Translations under genes and position numbers: made by a program
In this document: positions 26,432 to 34,561 of the stretch, one piece after another
Position numbering within the stretch: the stretch's first letter is position 1
How the letters are laid out: each line of letters begins with the position of its first letter
NCBI RefSeq assembly: GCF_900094805.1
Contig: NZ_FMAT01000001.1
Span: 62,001-126,000 of the forward strand
Length of the DNA: 64,000 nucleotides
Origin: Arthrobacter sp. NIO-1057
Lineage (GTDB): Bacteria; Actinomycetota; Actinomycetes; Actinomycetales; Micrococcaceae
Direction of reading: 5' to 3'
Notes under the pieces: generated by a model
Database searches by the model: none
Told to the model about the DNA's origin: nothing
Seen by the model: only the letters and a program-made list of their open reading frames with translations

Positions 26432-26689
26432 TTAGGTAGCGTAGCCCGGCCTCTGGAACGTTAGCTGTCGTCGAACCATCCGATGAGCATCCGGGATGGC
26501 GCGGGCCGCGGAGATTTCTGCTGCGAAGGCTGCGCCGAGTTCTTGGCAGAACTCCCTTGGGTCCACGACCGCATCAATGTGTTCTTCCACCACATGATCA
26601 ACCAGACCAAAACTGCAAAGGTCCTGCACTCCGATCTTTTGCTGGCGGGCCATTTCGGCGGCTCGAAAGCCTGGCCGCAGGCGTCGATT
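26432..26689 (-). pseudogene. C-terminal remnant of an acyl-CoA carboxylase carboxyltransferase
   Basis: The frame directly after the phosphoribosyltransferase stop, and in phase with it, encodes about 85 residues ending at the TAA at 26432. Stretches such as FRAAEMARQQKIGVQDL, GLVDHVVEEHIDA and DPREFCQELGAAFAAEI resemble the extreme C-terminus of fused AccD/AccA-type carboxyltransferases, where a subunit of about 450-500 residues is expected. No catalytic part remains. An ATG at 26653 could still give a 73-residue peptide. I read it as a decayed gene end left by deletion. Family identity is from pattern memory. Confidence 0.5.
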
Positions 26690-27370
26690 TTAGGACTTGG
26701 ATCCCAAAAGCTTGAGGACATGGTCCTGATCAACCTGACTGAAATCTTTGTAGAACGCGCCAACAGCCGAGAATTGTCGTGGTTTGAGCAGCTGCGCGAG
26801 TCCCTGGACTTGGGGAGCTAGTTCAGTGAAAGCTTCGCGCCCAATGACTGGAGAAGCGACAATCACCGATTGCGGTTTCATTTGAGCAACAAGTTCTAGG
26901 CAGGCCTTCATGGTTGCTCCGGTGGCGATGCCGTCGTCGCAGAGAATCACCGATTGTCCAGCTAACTCGGGCGTGTAGGCCTTGAATGCGTGGGCCAAAG
27001 CCAGCAGATCTGCGTGGGCTCCGTTTTCCACCGAGACCAGTTCTTCATGCCCATAATATTGAACCGCCCGGCGGTGTACCTCAGCATTAAGGTATCGCCC
27101 GCTGAGGGTGGAGTATTGGGCAATGGCACCGAATGCTAGTTCCGGGTTACTGGGAACGCCCAGCTTGCATACCGCCAAGACGCCCAATCGCGCTCCCAGA
27201 GCCTGGGCTACTTCATAAGCGATGGGAACTCCACCACGTAATAAGCCGAGCACCGTGTACTGGCCTGCGGGCAAGGTGGTGGCGAGCTTCATTCCCAATG
27301 CGGCCCCGGCGTGGTTACGGTCATCAAACTTGGCGCTGTTGTCACTGACCATAGCTCCAGTCTTGCCCAT
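26690..27370 (-). CDS. Phosphoribosyltransferase-domain protein
   Basis: 226 residues with a type I PRTase fold. The PRPP loop is clear: SVILCDDGIATGATMKACLE at about residues 138-157. An early FDDRNHAGAALGMKLA and LGLLRGGVPIAYEVA match the stand-alone actinobacterial PRTases also found fused to hydrolases. The enzyme should transfer ribose-5-phosphate from PRPP, or be a paralogue with another role; the acceptor is unknown. Starts at ATG 27370 or ATG 27352; neither has an ideal ribosome site. It is not clearly linked to the hpa operon upstream, which ends in its own terminator. Confidence 0.8.
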   Translation of the reverse strand: MGKTGAMVSDNSAKFDDRNHAGAALGMKLATTLPAGQYTVLGLLRGGVPIAYEVAQALGARLGVLAVCKLGVPSNPELAFGAIAQYSTLSGRYLNAEVHRRAVQYYGHEELVSVENGAHADLLALAHAFKAYTPELAGQSVILCDDGIATGATMKACLELVAQMKPQSVIVASPVIGREAFTELAPQVQGLAQLLKPRQFSAVGAFYKDFSQVDQDHVLKLLGSKS

Positions 27371-27394
27371 AGTCAGTAAAAAGAACAGCAAAGC

Positions 27395-27407
27395 CTGTAA
27401 ATTACAG
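27395..27407. promoter_or_regulatory. 13-base perfect palindrome upstream of the PRTase gene
   Basis: CTGTAAATTACAG is symmetric around its central base and lies about 25 bases upstream of the 27370 start. It is a candidate operator with no assigned protein. Confidence 0.3.
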
Positions 27408-27448
27408 CGATACTTCCTGCGAACAGTGCGCGAACGGTAATAAATGCC

Positions 27449-27502
27449 AAAGAGCTCCCACATTCTGAACGGAATGATCCGTGCAGAGCAGGGGAGCTCT
27501 TT
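27449..27502 (-). terminator. Terminator of the hpa operon
   Basis: An 11-bp stem (27449-27459 with 27492-27502) with a 32-base loop containing further short pairing, just after the hpaD stop. Confidence 0.65.
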
Positions 27503-27515
27503 CAAATTTTACGGC

Positions 27516-28625
27516 TTAGACCTGGTTACCCAGCTTGAAGCCCTTGGAAGCCTGGCCATGGTAGGAGCCATCCTCGTCACCGGCACGGGTGAAGGAGAAC
27601 CCGTCAGCGCCGATGGTCACTTCCAATTCGGAGTCATCGGTACGTTCGATGACTTCCTGCACGTTGCCATCCAGATCCAAGACCTTGGAAGCCTCGGTGT
27701 ACCAGGAAGGTACAACCGGGTTGCCCCACCAGTCGCGGCGCTGGTTATCGTGCACGTTCCAGGTGATGGTCGGGTTATCAGGATCACCGGTGTAGTAATC
27801 CTGGGTGTAGATCTCGATGCGGTGATCATCTGGATCCAAGATGTACAGGTAAAACGCGTTGGACACACCGTGGCGGCCTGGGCCACGCTCGATACGGTCC
27901 GAGATGCGCAGGGCACCCATCTTGTCGCAGATCTGGATGATGTTGTGCTTCTCATGGGTGGAGAATGCTACGTGGTGCAGGCGTGGACCGTTGCCGCCGG
28001 TCAGGGCGGTATCGTGCACGGTGCCCTTGCGGTGCATCCATGCAGCATAGGTAGTGCCCTCGTCGTCCTGGATGTCCTCGGTGACGCGGAAGCCCAGATC
28101 TTCAAGGTAGGCGCGGCCGCGAGGTACATTCGGGGTGACCTGGTTGAAGTGGTCCAGACGGACCAGCTCGCCGGCCGAGTACAGGTCGTAGCGCATGTGC
28201 AGACGCTCAACGTGGGTGGTCTCGAAGAAGAACTCGTAAGGGAAGCCCAGTGGATCTTCCACGCGTACGGCATCCCCGATGCCCTTGACGAAGCCTTCCT
28301 GGCGGCGCTCGGTGCGGCAACCCAGTTCCTTGTAGTAAGCCTCAGCCTTATCCACGTCCTCATTCGAGCGGACACGGAACGCCATGGCCTTCAACGCAGC
28401 TACTGGACCCTTCGTCAGCACCAGGTTGTGGTGGATGAATTCTTCGAAGGAACGCAGGTAGATCTGGTTCTCATCTTCATAGGACACGTGCAGACCCAAG
28501 ACGTCAACGTAGAAGTTGCGCGAGCGCTCCAGGTCGGTGACGACCAGTTCAGCGTAGGCACAGCGCAGGATATCCGGCGCTGGAACCGATGGGGTTGCAA
28601 TCGGGTTTTCGATTTCTTTGCTCAT
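27516..28625 (-). CDS. hpaD: Homoprotocatechuate (3,4-dihydroxyphenylacetate) 2,3-dioxygenase
   Basis: A 369-residue type I extradiol dioxygenase that opens 3,4-dihydroxyphenylacetate between C2 and C3 to 5-carboxymethyl-2-hydroxymuconate semialdehyde. It closely follows the Brevibacterium fuscum enzyme as I remember it, with an offset of four residues. The Fe(II) ligands are H159 (LDHFNQV), H218 (LHHVAF) and E271 (HRIEIYTQDYY). Second-shell H204 and Y261 are also present. AAAGGAG precedes the ATG at 28625. It is the last gene of the hpa operon, 51 bp after hpaE. Confidence 0.97.
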   Translation of the reverse strand: MSKEIENPIATPSVPAPDILRCAYAELVVTDLERSRNFYVDVLGLHVSYEDENQIYLRSFEEFIHHNLVLTKGPVAALKAMAFRVRSNEDVDKAEAYYKELGCRTERRQEGFVKGIGDAVRVEDPLGFPYEFFFETTHVERLHMRYDLYSAGELVRLDHFNQVTPNVPRGRAYLEDLGFRVTEDIQDDEGTTYAAWMHRKGTVHDTALTGGNGPRLHHVAFSTHEKHNIIQICDKMGALRISDRIERGPGRHGVSNAFYLYILDPDDHRIEIYTQDYYTGDPDNPTITWNVHDNQRRDWWGNPVVPSWYTEASKVLDLDGNVQEVIERTDDSELEVTIGADGFSFTRAGDEDGSYHGQASKGFKLGNQV

Positions 28626-28676
28626 GTTGTTGCTCCTTTGCGAACATGAATTTTTGGTGGGGGAAGCAATCGCTTC

Positions 28677-30173
28677 TTAGACGCCGAACTTAGGGGAGTG
28701 GGCTTCGTTCAAGGTGATCTGGATGGACTGCTGAGTCGTGTAGAAGTCCACCGAACGGTAGCCACCTTCGCGGCCCAGACCCGAGGCCTTCACTCCACCA
28801 AATGGGGTCCGCAAGTCACGGACGTTGTTCGAGTTCAGCCACACCATGCCCGAATCGATCTGGTGGGCGAAGTTGTGCGCACGCTTCAGGTTGCTGGTCC
28901 AGACATAAGCGGCCAGACCGTACTTGGTGTTGTTGGCCAATTCCAAGGCTTCTTCATCGGTATCAAATGGGGTAATGGCAACAACTGGGCCGAAGATTTC
29001 GTCCTGGAAGATCTGTGCATCCGGGGCAACATCGGCGAAGACGGTCGGTGCAACGTAGTTGCCCTCGTTTTCGAAGCCTTCGGCACGGCCACCACCAGCT
29101 AGCAGGCGTCCTTCCTTCTTGCCGATTTCGATGTAGCTCATGACCTTTTCGAAGTGCTTGGGGTGCACCAGCGAGCCGACCTCGGTCTTTGGATCACTGG
29201 GCAGGCCAACGCGGATGTTCTTGGCACGCTGGGCAAACTTGGTCACAAAGTCATCGTAAATATCGCGCTGAACCAGCACACGCGAGCCGGCGGTGCAGCG
29301 CTCGCCGTTCAGTGAGAAGACACCGAAGACGGTGGCATCCAAGGCAGCATCCAGATCAGCATCGGCGAAGACGACAGCTGGGGACTTGCCGCCGAGTTCC
29401 AAGGACAGTCCCTTGAAGTATGGGGCTGCCGCGGTGGAGATAGTGGCACCGGTGGAGGAGTCGCCGGTGAAGGACACCAGTGGCACATCCGGGTGCTTGA
29501 CCAGGTAGTCGCCGGCCACGGAACCGGAGCCGAAGATCAGGTTGAAGACGCCTTCTGGCAGTCCGGCTTCACGGAAGATTTCTGGCCATAGACCGGCCGA
29601 AAGTGGGGTGTAGCTGGCGGGCTTGAGGACTACGGAGTTGCCGGTGGCGATGGCCGGGGCCAGCTTCCAGGATTCTTGCATGAACGGCACGTTCCATGGG
29701 GTGATCAGCGCGGCCACGCCAATCGGCTTGCGGTTCACGTAGTTCATCTGGCGGCCTGGGACGCGGAAGGAGTTATCCACCTGAGCCACAATCAGGTCAG
29801 CGAAGAAGCGGAAGTTCTCGGCGGCTCGGCGTGCCTGGCCCTTGGCCTGGGTGATCGGCAGGCCCGAGTCATAGGATTCGAGCAGCGACAGTTCTTCGTC
29901 ACGGGATTCGACGATGTCAGCGATCTTGTGCAGCACGCGGGAGCGCTCGCGTGGCAGCATCTTGGACCATGGGCCTTCTTTGAAAGCCTTCTTGGCTGCG
30001 GCCACTGCCAGATCAACGTCGGCTGGCTGCGCCGATGCAGCGGTAGCGTAGTTGGTGTTGGTCACTGGCTCCTGGACATCAAAGGTTTGACCGCCGATGG
30101 AGTCCACGAATTCGCCGTTGATGTAGTGCTGCAGGTGGGTTGGCAGATTTTCTGGTACGAAGTGCTTGCTCAT
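28677..30173 (-). CDS. hpaE: 5-carboxymethyl-2-hydroxymuconate semialdehyde dehydrogenase
   Basis: A 498-residue NAD-dependent aldehyde dehydrogenase that oxidises the ring-cleavage product of HpaD. The active-site Cys is C293 in NGERCTAGSRV and the general-base Glu is E259 in LELGGKSP. The Asn that stabilises the intermediate lies in TPWNVPFM (N161). AAAGGA precedes the ATG. Adjacency to hpaD gives the specific assignment; by sequence alone other semialdehydes would be possible. Confidence 0.93.
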   Translation of the reverse strand: MSKHFVPENLPTHLQHYINGEFVDSIGGQTFDVQEPVTNTNYATAASAQPADVDLAVAAAKKAFKEGPWSKMLPRERSRVLHKIADIVESRDEELSLLESYDSGLPITQAKGQARRAAENFRFFADLIVAQVDNSFRVPGRQMNYVNRKPIGVAALITPWNVPFMQESWKLAPAIATGNSVVLKPASYTPLSAGLWPEIFREAGLPEGVFNLIFGSGSVAGDYLVKHPDVPLVSFTGDSSTGATISTAAAPYFKGLSLELGGKSPAVVFADADLDAALDATVFGVFSLNGERCTAGSRVLVQRDIYDDFVTKFAQRAKNIRVGLPSDPKTEVGSLVHPKHFEKVMSYIEIGKKEGRLLAGGGRAEGFENEGNYVAPTVFADVAPDAQIFQDEIFGPVVAITPFDTDEEALELANNTKYGLAAYVWTSNLKRAHNFAHQIDSGMVWLNSNNVRDLRTPFGGVKASGLGREGGYRSVDFYTTQQSIQITLNEAHSPKFGV

Positions 30174-30209
30174 GGCAATTCCTTTCGTGCTAGTTCAGCG
30201 TTGTGTTAT

Positions 30210-30225
30210 CCGGCATGATTGCCGG
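30210..30225 (-). terminator. Small intercistronic hairpin between the GntR gene and hpaE
   Basis: A 6-bp GC stem (30210-30215 with 30220-30225) and 4-base loop without a T-run. It may adjust relative expression within the operon. Confidence 0.3.
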
Positions 30226-30250
30226 GCTGTCGTAAAAAATTGTGGGGTAC

Positions 30251-30922
30251 TTAGATCGCGCTGGGTTCCATGCCAGCAGCTTTCAAGTAGCTGTTCAGCG
30301 TGTGGGCCCGGTGTTCGCGGCAGGCAGCTTCGATCTGGGCCGGGGTGGCATGATCGGCAATCAAATCCAAGAGCGCGTCATGTTCCTTGACGGATTCACG
30401 GGCGCGGTAGGGGATATGCGTGAAGCTGCTGGCGCGCATGGCGGCCAGTCGGCGCCAACCGCGTTGCACCAAATCCAGAATGTGCGGGTTAGGGCACTGG
30501 CCGTAGAGCAACTGGTGGAATTCGGTGTTCATCCGGGTGAAAGCCACCGGGTCGAAATCCTCCAAGCACTGGCGCATCTTTTCATTCAGTTCCCGCGCCC
30601 TGGCCAGCCAGGCAGCATCCATGGAATCGGCGGCCAGTGCGGTAGCTGCCGGTTCGATGATCATCAGCGTCTGCATGGTGTGCAGGTACAGGGTCGAATC
30701 CACATGGGCCACCGTCGCCCCGACATTGCGGGTGAAGTGCACCAGGCCTTCGGCTTCGAGTCGGCGGATCGCCTCACGGACCGGGACCACCGAGCAACCG
30801 AGTTCATCGGCGATCGTGCCTAAGACCAGACGGTACCCCGGTGAGTAGGCCCCATTGGTGATGCGTTCGGAGACCAGCTGGTAAGCGGCTTCGGATTTGG
30901 AGGTCGTGGTTACAGTGCCCAT
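30251..30922 (-). CDS. GntR family (FCD subfamily) regulator of the hpa operon
   Basis: 223 residues. The N-terminal winged helix-turn-helix reads LVLGTIADELGCSVVPVREAIRRLEAEGLV, followed by an all-helical FCD ligand domain with metal-binding His residues (FTRMNTEFHQLLY). ATG 30922 has GGAG 8 bases upstream and overlaps the end of the FAH-RraA gene by 13 bp. Being inside the operon, it probably represses its own transcript and responds to homoprotocatechuate or a product. A palindrome upstream of the first gene is the candidate binding site. Confidence 0.9.
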   Translation of the reverse strand: MGTVTTTSKSEAAYQLVSERITNGAYSPGYRLVLGTIADELGCSVVPVREAIRRLEAEGLVHFTRNVGATVAHVDSTLYLHTMQTLMIIEPAATALAADSMDAAWLARARELNEKMRQCLEDFDPVAFTRMNTEFHQLLYGQCPNPHILDLVQRGWRRLAAMRASSFTHIPYRARESVKEHDALLDLIADHATPAQIEAACREHRAHTLNSYLKAAGMEPSAI

Positions 30923-32412
30923 GAGTCCAACTCCGGGCTGCCGGCGTCTTTCCACGCGGTGTACTTGGCTTTCCACTCAGCGTTCATCGGGAACAGGCCT
31001 TCGATGCCGTAGCCGCGCTTGACCATGGCGAAGATGAATTCGTCATTGGACTCGGTGACCATGGCTTCGGCAGCCACCTCTTCGACTAGGGCCGGTGGGA
31101 TGACCACGATGCCATCTGAGTCGGCGACGATGACATCTCCTGGCTGGACCGAGACGCCACCGCAGGCCACTGTGATGTCCTTGTCCCAGGCCACGTGCTT
31201 GCGTCCCAAGACGGCTGGGTGGGCACCGTTGTAGAAGACCGGGATCTCCAAATTGCTTACGGCGTCGAGGTCGCGTACCCCACCATCGGAGATGATGCCG
31301 GCAGCCCCCAGCTGCTGGGAGCGCAGTGCCAGGATGTCGCCCAGGGTGGCCGAACCGGTTTCTCCGCGGGCTTCCATGACTAGGATTTCGCCATTGTTCA
31401 GGGAGTCAATGGACTGCTTCTGGGCGTTGTATCCACCGCCGTGTGCCTTGAACAGGTCTTCGCGGTTGGGGATGTAGCGCAGGGTGCGGGCGGTGCCGAT
31501 CACGCGCTGCATACCCTTGGTGGCCCCAGGAACTTCGATGTTCACATTGTTCAGGCCGCGCTTGCGCAGCGTGGCCGATAGGGTCGCGGTGGCCACCGAG
31601 GCGAGCTGTTCGCGCACCGCGTCGGTGAGTACTTCCTTGCCGGTGATCACCGGTGGCAGGCCGGCCGTAGCACGGTCGCCGTAGGCATCTTCCTTATCCT
31701 TCTCGGTGACCTTGGGCTGGTTGCCGAAGGAGCCGAAGGTGGCGGTGCCCTCGGTGGCAGTCGTCTTCAGCTTACCGGTGGTGGTACCGGTGATTAGGTC
31801 GGTGACTTCAACTTCTACCACGTCGCCAGGGAAGAAGACGGTGGAGCCGGCAGGGGTGCCGGTGAGGATGATGTCCCCTGGCTGCAGAGTCATCTGCTGG
31901 GAGAGATCAGCGATGATCTGCGCGAAGGAGAAGAGCAGTTCAGAGGTGGTGGCGTCCTGGGCGATCTCTCCGTTGACCCAGGTCTGTACCCGCAGCTTGG
32001 CGGGATCTAGATCTGCTGCTGGCAGTGCGTTGGGGCCCAGTGGGGTGTAGCCGTCTCCGGACTTGGAGCGAATGTTTGATCCCTTGTCGGCGTACTTCAT
32101 GTCGTGGACACCTAGGTCATTGGAGGCGGTGACCGAGCCGACGTAGCTCCAGGCGTCATCTACCGAAACGCGGCGGGCGGTGGTGCCGATGATTAGTGCG
32201 ATCTCACCTTCGAAGGCGAGCAGTTCGGTGCCAGCCGGACGTTCAACGGTGCCGTTGGTGGCGGCCAGGGAGCTGGAGGCCTTCATGAAGTAGCTGGGGA
32301 ACTTTGGGGTGCGTCCGCGCTGGGCTGCGCGAGAGGAGTAGCTCAGGTGTACAGCGAGAACTTTGCCTGCCTGGGCGAAGGTCTCTTGGGTTACTGGGAG
32401 AGTAGTGCTCAC
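30910..32412 (-). CDS. Fusion of fumarylacetoacetate hydrolase-family and RraA-family domains
   Basis: 500 residues. The N-terminal about 230 residues are an FAH-family domain (FEGEIALIIG, ASNDLGVHDMKYADKG, GDIILTGTPAG), as in HpaG, which decarboxylates and isomerises 5-oxopent-3-ene-1,2,5-tricarboxylate. After a linker, residues from about 265 are RraA-like, as in HMG/CHA aldolases, with the conserved GDILALRSQQLGAAG and catalytic-type DGGVRDLDA. Classical HpaG is two FAH halves; here the second is RraA. The RraA part could act as pyruvate aldolase (HpaI role) or decarboxylase. The GTG at 32412 with AGTAGGA upstream is preferred over the ATG at 32436. Confidence 0.88.
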   Translation of the reverse strand: MSTTLPVTQETFAQAGKVLAVHLSYSSRAAQRGRTPKFPSYFMKASSSLAATNGTVERPAGTELLAFEGEIALIIGTTARRVSVDDAWSYVGSVTASNDLGVHDMKYADKGSNIRSKSGDGYTPLGPNALPAADLDPAKLRVQTWVNGEIAQDATTSELLFSFAQIIADLSQQMTLQPGDIILTGTPAGSTVFFPGDVVEVEVTDLITGTTTGKLKTTATEGTATFGSFGNQPKVTEKDKEDAYGDRATAGLPPVITGKEVLTDAVREQLASVATATLSATLRKRGLNNVNIEVPGATKGMQRVIGTARTLRYIPNREDLFKAHGGGYNAQKQSIDSLNNGEILVMEARGETGSATLGDILALRSQQLGAAGIISDGGVRDLDAVSNLEIPVFYNGAHPAVLGRKHVAWDKDITVACGGVSVQPGDVIVADSDGIVVIPPALVEEVAAEAMVTESNDEFIFAMVKRGYGIEGLFPMNAEWKAKYTAWKDAGSPELDSWAL

Positions 32413-32441
32413 CGTTGATAGTCCTACTTTCGTCATACATT

Positions 32442-32467
32442 ATGTCGTACATCAAATCGTATACGAT
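32442..32467. promoter_or_regulatory. Candidate GntR operators upstream of the hpa operon
   Basis: ATCGTATACGAT at 32456-32467 is a perfect 12-bp palindrome of the kind FCD-type GntR proteins bind. A second dyad, ATGTCGTACAT, lies at 32442-32452. Both are 30-55 bases upstream of the first hpa start codon. Confidence 0.6.
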
Positions 32468-32532
32468 CAGTGTGCGCCGAATCTCATCCGCTGTCAAGCG
32501 TGGAGAAAAATTCATGGATTTTAGAGACAACA

Positions 32533-32569
32533 ATGGCGCCACCCCAGAAAAATCCTGGGACGGCGCCAT
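32533..32569 (-). terminator. Terminator after the MacB-like operon
   Basis: A 15-bp stem (32533-32547 with 32555-32569) with two mismatches and a 7-base loop. It separates the exporter operon from the hpa promoter. Confidence 0.75.
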
Positions 32570-32621
32570 GTAATTTGACCGATAAATAGTGCTTATGAAT
32601 GTACGGTTAGTTCAGCAAGAA

Positions 32622-33857
32622 TTAGACACGAATCGCATCAACAATCTTCACGCGTGCGGCCACCAGTGCCGGTAAAACACCGGTCAATGCGCCAACACCG
32701 ATGGAGATCAAAATGCCTGCGAGGGCAGCCCCCACGGGGAAGGGTGGCATCTGATCAATGCCTGATCCAAGGAACATGTTCAGAATCTTGGGATTGGTCA
32801 CCACAGCCACCGAAATCAGCACGCCGATACCGCCGGCCACTGCGGTGGCGACCACGCTTTCCATCAACACCGAGAAGAACACCCTGCCTGTGGTTGCGCC
32901 GAAACTTCGCCGGATACCCACTTCTCGAATGCGCTGCTTCATGGTCACCATCGCCACGTTGAGCAAACTCAAAGAACCAAGCAAAAGAATGATTCCAGCG
33001 ATGCCACCGGCGACCAAGGCGAGCATTCTCAGGTTCTCATCCCCACCCCAGGTGAGATAGTCCGAGCGCATCGCCTCCACCTGATAACCGGGCAATTCCG
33101 CCCGCATTTGAGCGGAGAAATGAACTGCTAACTCCTCGGCGTTCTCAACGGGAACCCACATTTCGTAGGTGGCATCCGTCAATGGTGCCTTGGCCGCAAA
33201 CCAATGTTCATAGGTTTGTGGAAGCATCCAAACTTGACCGTCTAATCCACCATCTCTGGTAGAAGTCGCGCCGATTACGGTGGCTGAAACCACCTGCCCG
33301 GCCACATCGATATCGACGGACGCGGGCAACGAATTCTCATCCAAACCCAGCTTTTGTGCCACCGTGCGGTCGATAACGACGGCCGGAGCTAGGTTCTGTG
33401 CATCTTCGGCTTCCAACCATCGGCCGTATTGCGCGAAGAGCCGGTGAATGGACGCGTACGCGGGATCAGCGACTAAAAGTTCAGGGTCAATACTGGTTCC
33501 CTGATGAAGCATCCGATAGCCAGAAGCGCGAGAAACCATTGAGGCATACTCAACGTCGAAACGTTCGGTTGTTTTCTTGAAAGCCTCGGTCACTGCGGCA
33601 TCTGCAGCTGGCAGGTCATCACTGCGCTGATTAAATGCGTAGGTATTGATCAGTGCAGGACGCCCACTGCGCTCTAGCTGCTCGGTCATCAATTGCTGCG
33701 CCACACTTGCCCCAGCTACAGCGGTGGTTAACGATGCCACCGCAATGGTGACTCCCACTAGGGAGAGCAGAACACGCAATTTATGGATGCGCAGTTCTTG
33801 CCATGCTTCTAGAAGGGAGGCGATAAAACCGGTGAAGAGTCGTGCCATGCTTTTCAC
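32622..33857 (-). CDS. MacB-like ABC transporter permease (FtsX/MacB-PCD type)
   Basis: 411 residues with one N-terminal helix (about 25-45), a large extracellular domain (about 50-275), and three C-terminal helices in an FtsX domain containing RIREVGIRRSFGATTGRVFF. These permeases work mechanically on extracellular substrates rather than as channels. GTG 33857 with GGAGGTG upstream overlaps the ATPase stop by 4 bp (GTGA). It is the third gene of an adaptor-ATPase-permease operon. Confidence 0.9.
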   Translation of the reverse strand: MKSMARLFTGFIASLLEAWQELRIHKLRVLLSLVGVTIAVASLTTAVAGASVAQQLMTEQLERSGRPALINTYAFNQRSDDLPAADAAVTEAFKKTTERFDVEYASMVSRASGYRMLHQGTSIDPELLVADPAYASIHRLFAQYGRWLEAEDAQNLAPAVVIDRTVAQKLGLDENSLPASVDIDVAGQVVSATVIGATSTRDGGLDGQVWMLPQTYEHWFAAKAPLTDATYEMWVPVENAEELAVHFSAQMRAELPGYQVEAMRSDYLTWGGDENLRMLALVAGGIAGIILLLGSLSLLNVAMVTMKQRIREVGIRRSFGATTGRVFFSVLMESVVATAVAGGIGVLISVAVVTNPKILNMFLGSGIDQMPPFPVGAALAGILISIGVGALTGVLPALVAARVKIVDAIRV

Positions 33858-34561
33858 GATGTCACCTCCAGTGTTAGCGGTTTGAGGGTTCCTTCGTCTA
33901 GCTGGAATTGTTCTCGGGCCATGGCGGCAACATTGATGTCGTGAGTAATCGTGATGAGCGCGGCACCGGATTCCACGGTGGCAGCGTCAAGTAATTCCAT
34001 CACGGCTCGCCCCGTGGCCACATCCAAGGCACCGGTAGGCTCATCGGCCAAGACCACCCTGGGGCGACGGACCAATGCTCGGGCAATAGCCACGCGTTGT
34101 TGCTCTCCACCGGAAAGGGTTTGCGGCATGGAATCTAGCCTTGCGCCAAGGCCGACTTTTTCTAGGGCTTCGGTAGCTAGGGTTTTCCGGCGCCAGAAAT
34201 CTGCCCCGGTGGCATACATGAGCGGGGCCATGACATTCTCTAAGGCAGTGCGCCCGGGCAGCAGGTTGAACTGTTGAAAAACGAATCCAAGGTCTCGTCC
34301 GCGGATGTGGGCAGCGCGCCGAGCGCTGAGTTTTGTGGCGTCGATTCCGCGCCAAGCGAGGTGACCCGTCGTGGGGCGGTCGAGCAGGCCGAGGATGTTG
34401 AGCAAGGTTGATTTGCCAGTGCCAGAACGTCCCACAATGGCAATGTGATCACCTTCTGAAACGGATAAGTTAATGCCGTTGAGAATGTGCAGTTCACTGT
34501 CATCCGGGAGTAATACGCTGCGGGTGACGCTTTCAAGCTTCAGCAGCTGGGTATCGCGCAT
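33854..34561 (-). CDS. ABC exporter ATP-binding protein (MacB/LolD type)
   Basis: 235 residues. Walker A is GRSGTGKSTLLN, the Q-loop lies in FQQFNLLPGRTALENV, the signature is LSGGEQQRVAIARALV and Walker B is VVLADEPTGALD. It energises the FtsX-type permease encoded next. The ATG at 34561 overlaps the adaptor stop by one base (TGATG), so the three genes are cotranslated. Confidence 0.94.
   Translation of the reverse strand: MRDTQLLKLESVTRSVLLPDDSELHILNGINLSVSEGDHIAIVGRSGTGKSTLLNILGLLDRPTTGHLAWRGIDATKLSARRAAHIRGRDLGFVFQQFNLLPGRTALENVMAPLMYATGADFWRRKTLATEALEKVGLGARLDSMPQTLSGGEQQRVAIARALVRRPRVVLADEPTGALDVATGRAVMELLDAATVESGAALITITHDINVAAMAREQFQLDEGTLKPLTLEVTS

Noticed and set aside
27444-28649. 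A 401-codon open frame on the plus strand opposite hpaD
   Set aside because: It is the antisense shadow of hpaD, which has all Fe ligands and full family identity; the antisense product has no recognisable motif or ribosome site.
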